From assembly GCF_023952475.1 (NCBI RefSeq), contig NZ_JALHRX010000002.1:124001-188000 (forward strand): DNA of 64,000 bases, in the 5' to 3' direction. The notes below the pieces were generated by a model. The model was not told the DNA's origin. It did not search any database and was given only the letters and a program-made list of their open reading frames with translations. The position numbers were made by a program, and so were the translations under genes. Below, in pieces: positions 62,239 through 64,000 of the stretch (positions are counted from its first letter, which is position 1; the number at the start of each line of letters is the position of its first letter). Source of the stretch: Cupriavidus sp. WGlv3 (lineage in GTDB: Bacteria > Pseudomonadota > Gammaproteobacteria > Burkholderiales > Burkholderiaceae).

Positions 62239-63327
62239 TCAGCGCCGATACTGCCGAAAAAACTCCCACATCATCCCGCTCGCATCCGGCCCGATTTCAC
62301 TGTGATAACTGTAGCGGTCGTCGCCGCCGCTCCAGGCATGCCCCAGACCCTCCACCTCGACCAGCGTCACCAGGTCGCGCTGCCAGCGGCCGAAGCGGTA
62401 TTCATGCGAGCGGCCCGGCATGTCGCCTTCCGGATCGAAGCGCGCGGGGCGGCCGGCGAGGCGGTCTTCCAGGCCGTTGTAGGCGAGGAACTGCCGCGCC
62501 AGCAGGCGCCCGTTGACCGGATGCACCGCGTCGTCTGCCAAACCATGGATCACCAGTGCGGGAATCTCGGGCCCGCCCGGCGTTACGCCGGCGGCATCGA
62601 GCAGCCAGGCGGGCTCGGCGTCGGAGCCTTCCTGCATCGCGCGCAGGCCGGCGCGCGGGTTGCCGGCCGCGCCGATGACCACGCCGGAATGGAGCGCCAC
62701 GGCGGCCACCTTGTCCGGGTAGCGCAGCGCCACCACCGCGGCCATGGCCGCGCCGGCGGACATGCCCGCCAGGTAGATCTCGCGCTCGCGCACGTCCTGG
62801 CGCGCCGCCAGTGCGTCGACCAGCGCGGCCACGGCCTGCGCCTCGCGTCCGCCGTCGGCCGCGCCGAGGTCGAACCATTGCCAGCAGCGCTGCACCTGGC
62901 GGCGCAATGGCTGTTGCGGGTAGGCGACGATAAAGCCTTCGCGTTCGGCCAGTGCATTGAGGCGCGTACCCGCGGCCAGCTCGTCCGGCGTCTGGCGACA
63001 GCCGTGCAGCACCACCACCACGGGTAGCGGGCCACGATGGGCCTTCGACGGGATGTAGAGGTGATAAGACAGTTGCGGCACCAGTTCGCCCGGCATGGGT
63101 GCCAGGCGCAGCCGGTGCGCCTGCCAGGTGCCGGGCAGGATGCCGGGATCGGCGACCGGGCGCGCGGGCCGGGCAGGCCGGGGCGATTCGGGCAGGCGCG
63201 CCGGTGTAAGCGGATTGAGCGAATCCATGCGCCGGAGCCAGGATTTCACCTGGGCTTCCGTGCGGGTCTGCACGCGGCTCAAACGCCGCATGCGGGCATG
63301 CCAGTCTGCTGCAAGGCTCTTCGTCAT
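62239..63327 (-). CDS. phaZ: PHB depolymerase family esterase, PhaZd-like
   Basis: The 362-residue alpha/beta hydrolase has the lipase box G-M-S190-A-G, the oxyanion region VVLHGCRQTPDEL, the Asp in VIHGLADDAVHPVNG and the His in GLGHAWSGGD. There is no signal peptide; the N-terminus is basic and Pro-rich. Length and position of the active Ser agree with the intracellular PHB depolymerase PhaZd of R. eutropha, which has 362 residues as I recall. It should cleave native PHB granules in the cell. The ATG at 63327 follows AGGAG. Leftward, with a possible PhaR-type box 40 bp upstream. Confidence 0.88.
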   Translation of the reverse strand: MTKSLAADWHARMRRLSRVQTRTEAQVKSWLRRMDSLNPLTPARLPESPRPARPARPVADPGILPGTWQAHRLRLAPMPGELVPQLSYHLYIPSKAHRGPLPVVVVLHGCRQTPDELAAGTRLNALAEREGFIVAYPQQPLRRQVQRCWQWFDLGAADGGREAQAVAALVDALAARQDVREREIYLAGMSAGAAMAAVVALRYPDKVAAVALHSGVVIGAAGNPRAGLRAMQEGSDAEPAWLLDAAGVTPGGPEIPALVIHGLADDAVHPVNGRLLARQFLAYNGLEDRLAGRPARFDPEGDMPGRSHEYRFGRWQRDLVTLVEVEGLGHAWSGGDDRYSYHSEIGPDASGMMWEFFRQYRR

Positions 63328-63366
63328 GAGGACTCCTGTGTGACGGAATCTCCCCCTATGCCTTTA

Positions 63367-63382
63367 TTGTTGCGTTGCAGCA
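63367..63382. promoter_or_regulatory. TGC/GCA-rich box upstream of phaZ, possible PhaR-type site
   Basis: TTGTTGCGTTGCAGCA lies 40 bp upstream of the phaZ start, where a promoter operator would be. It resembles the TGC/GCA-rich boxes known for the PHB-responsive repressor PhaR upstream of phasin genes. The match is by eye and from memory. Confidence 0.35.
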
Positions 63383-63505
63383 TACCACAGGCGTGAGTTG
63401 CCCACCCGCCATTGGCGAGCATGCGTCGGGAAAACGAAACGAAACTTTGACGGTGCCAGAAGCCTCGGCGGCCCATGACTGCGGCGCCAGCGCAAGTAGA
63501 AGATG

Positions 63506-64000
63506 TCAGCGATCGGCCACCCGCTTCCAGCCTTCGGGCGAGAAACTGCGCATGGCCCGGGCGCGCGATGCCGTGCCGGGCCCCAAGTCCCGTTCGTAGA
63601 ACACGCGGTCGCTGCCAAGCAGGAAGGTATGGACGCCGGTATCGCCGTAGCGCGCCGGCCATGCGACCAGACCGTAGCCGCCGTCGCTTCCCGGGGCGGC
63701 CGGCAGGATGCGGTAGTGATAGCCGTAGAAGGCGTCGGCGGCAGGCGTTTCCGGACCCATCGCCAGTGCGTCGGGACCGAGCGGACTGGCGTCCTGCTCG
63801 CTGGCGGCGGGCCAGTAGAGTCCGTCGGTCTTGCCGGGCGCGCTGACCAGCCGCCTGGCGTAGCGGCCCTGGCCCACTTGCTCGGCATAGCGCTGCTGGG
63901 CGTCCGCCAGCTGCAGCAGGGTTTCCATGGTGACCAGCTCGTTGCGTCCGAGGCGGCGGCGGTGTACCTCTTGCTGGCCAGCGGGCAAGTCGAACTGCCA
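63506..64000 (-). CDS. DUF2950 family protein, C-terminal part
   Basis: The gene enters from the right edge; only its last 164 residues are visible. Recognisable DUF2950 segments are GRNELVTMETLLQLADAQQR, YARRLVSAPGKTDGLYWPAA, YGYHYRILPAAPGSDGG, RYGDTGVHTFLLGSDRVFYE and RDLGPGTASRARAMRSFSPE. The family is usually exported and has no known function. The end is followed by the 178-bp phaZ promoter gap. No start can be assigned because it lies beyond 64000. Confidence 0.85.
   Translation of the reverse strand, partial: WQFDLPAGQQEVHRRRLGRNELVTMETLLQLADAQQRYAEQVGQGRYARRLVSAPGKTDGLYWPAASEQDASPLGPDALAMGPETPAADAFYGYHYRILPAAPGSDGGYGLVAWPARYGDTGVHTFLLGSDRVFYERDLGPGTASRARAMRSFSPEGWKRVADR

Overview
The window is a GC-rich, densely coded bacterial chromosome segment. 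Third codon positions are almost all G or C, Shine-Dalgarno boxes are strong, and genes often overlap by 4 bp. The gene families fit a beta-proteobacterium of the Burkholderiaceae, most likely Cupriavidus (Ralstonia eutropha group), and probably its second chromosome. That assignment is an inference from gene content: many Bug/Tct periplasmic binding proteins, a coxMNOP-type oxidase, a PhaZd-type PHB depolymerase and a Wsp operon. No rRNA, tRNA, CRISPR array, complete insertion sequence, attachment site or replication origin was seen.

Layout. (1) 1-1380: the start of a glycogen-debranching enzyme gene and a GT4 glycosyltransferase. (2) 2009-6662: a complete branched-chain amino acid type ABC transporter, livHMGFK. 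(3) 6750-9443: a DUF6600-type exported protein with a Q/R-rich tandem-repeat tail. (4) 9728-19906: a c-di-GMP block. A GGDEF-EAL phosphodiesterase-like gene is transcribed divergently from a complete wspABCDEFR surface-sensing operon. (5) 20223-28131: a DUF4397 lipoprotein, a PadR-like regulator, tctBA without tctC, a MATE exporter, a stand-alone MHYT protein and an aldehyde dehydrogenase. (6) 28182-34709: an aa3/caa3-type oxidase operon (subunit II fused to cytochrome c, subunit I, two subunit III genes, subunit IV), small membrane proteins and a rubredoxin. (7) 34816-38778: a large DUF748 envelope protein. (8) 39018-53827: a catabolic locus built as two divergent transcription units around a promoter with a long inverted repeat. 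It has two paralogous COG3618-type amidohydrolases, two Bug receptors, a TRAP transporter, a CoA-transferase, an enoyl-CoA hydratase, an iron alcohol dehydrogenase, a 2-keto-3-deoxy-acid dehydratase-like FAH protein, an FMN alpha-hydroxyacid dehydrogenase, a FlK-like thioesterase and a secreted PPC-domain protein. (9) 53955-61120: a second catabolic operon (Bug receptor, ADP-forming acyl-CoA synthetase, two enoyl-CoA hydratases, aldehyde dehydrogenase) with its own divergent LysR regulator. (10) 61328-62155: an AAC(3)-II/III-like aminoglycoside acetyltransferase with relaxed codon usage. (11) 62239-64000: a PhaZd-like PHB depolymerase and a partial DUF2950 gene.

How the parts may work together. 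The Wsp operon should convert a surface signal at WspA into WspE phosphorylation, WspR activation and c-di-GMP synthesis, with WspC and WspF setting adaptation and the neighbouring EAL protein as a candidate brake. The 39-61 kb region looks like accessory catabolism of organic acids or lactones taken up by binding-protein-dependent systems and turned into CoA esters and 2-oxo acids. The substrates cannot be read from the sequence. Codon choice relaxes from about 54 kb to 62 kb and most clearly in the AAC(3) gene, which suggests more recent acquisition there.
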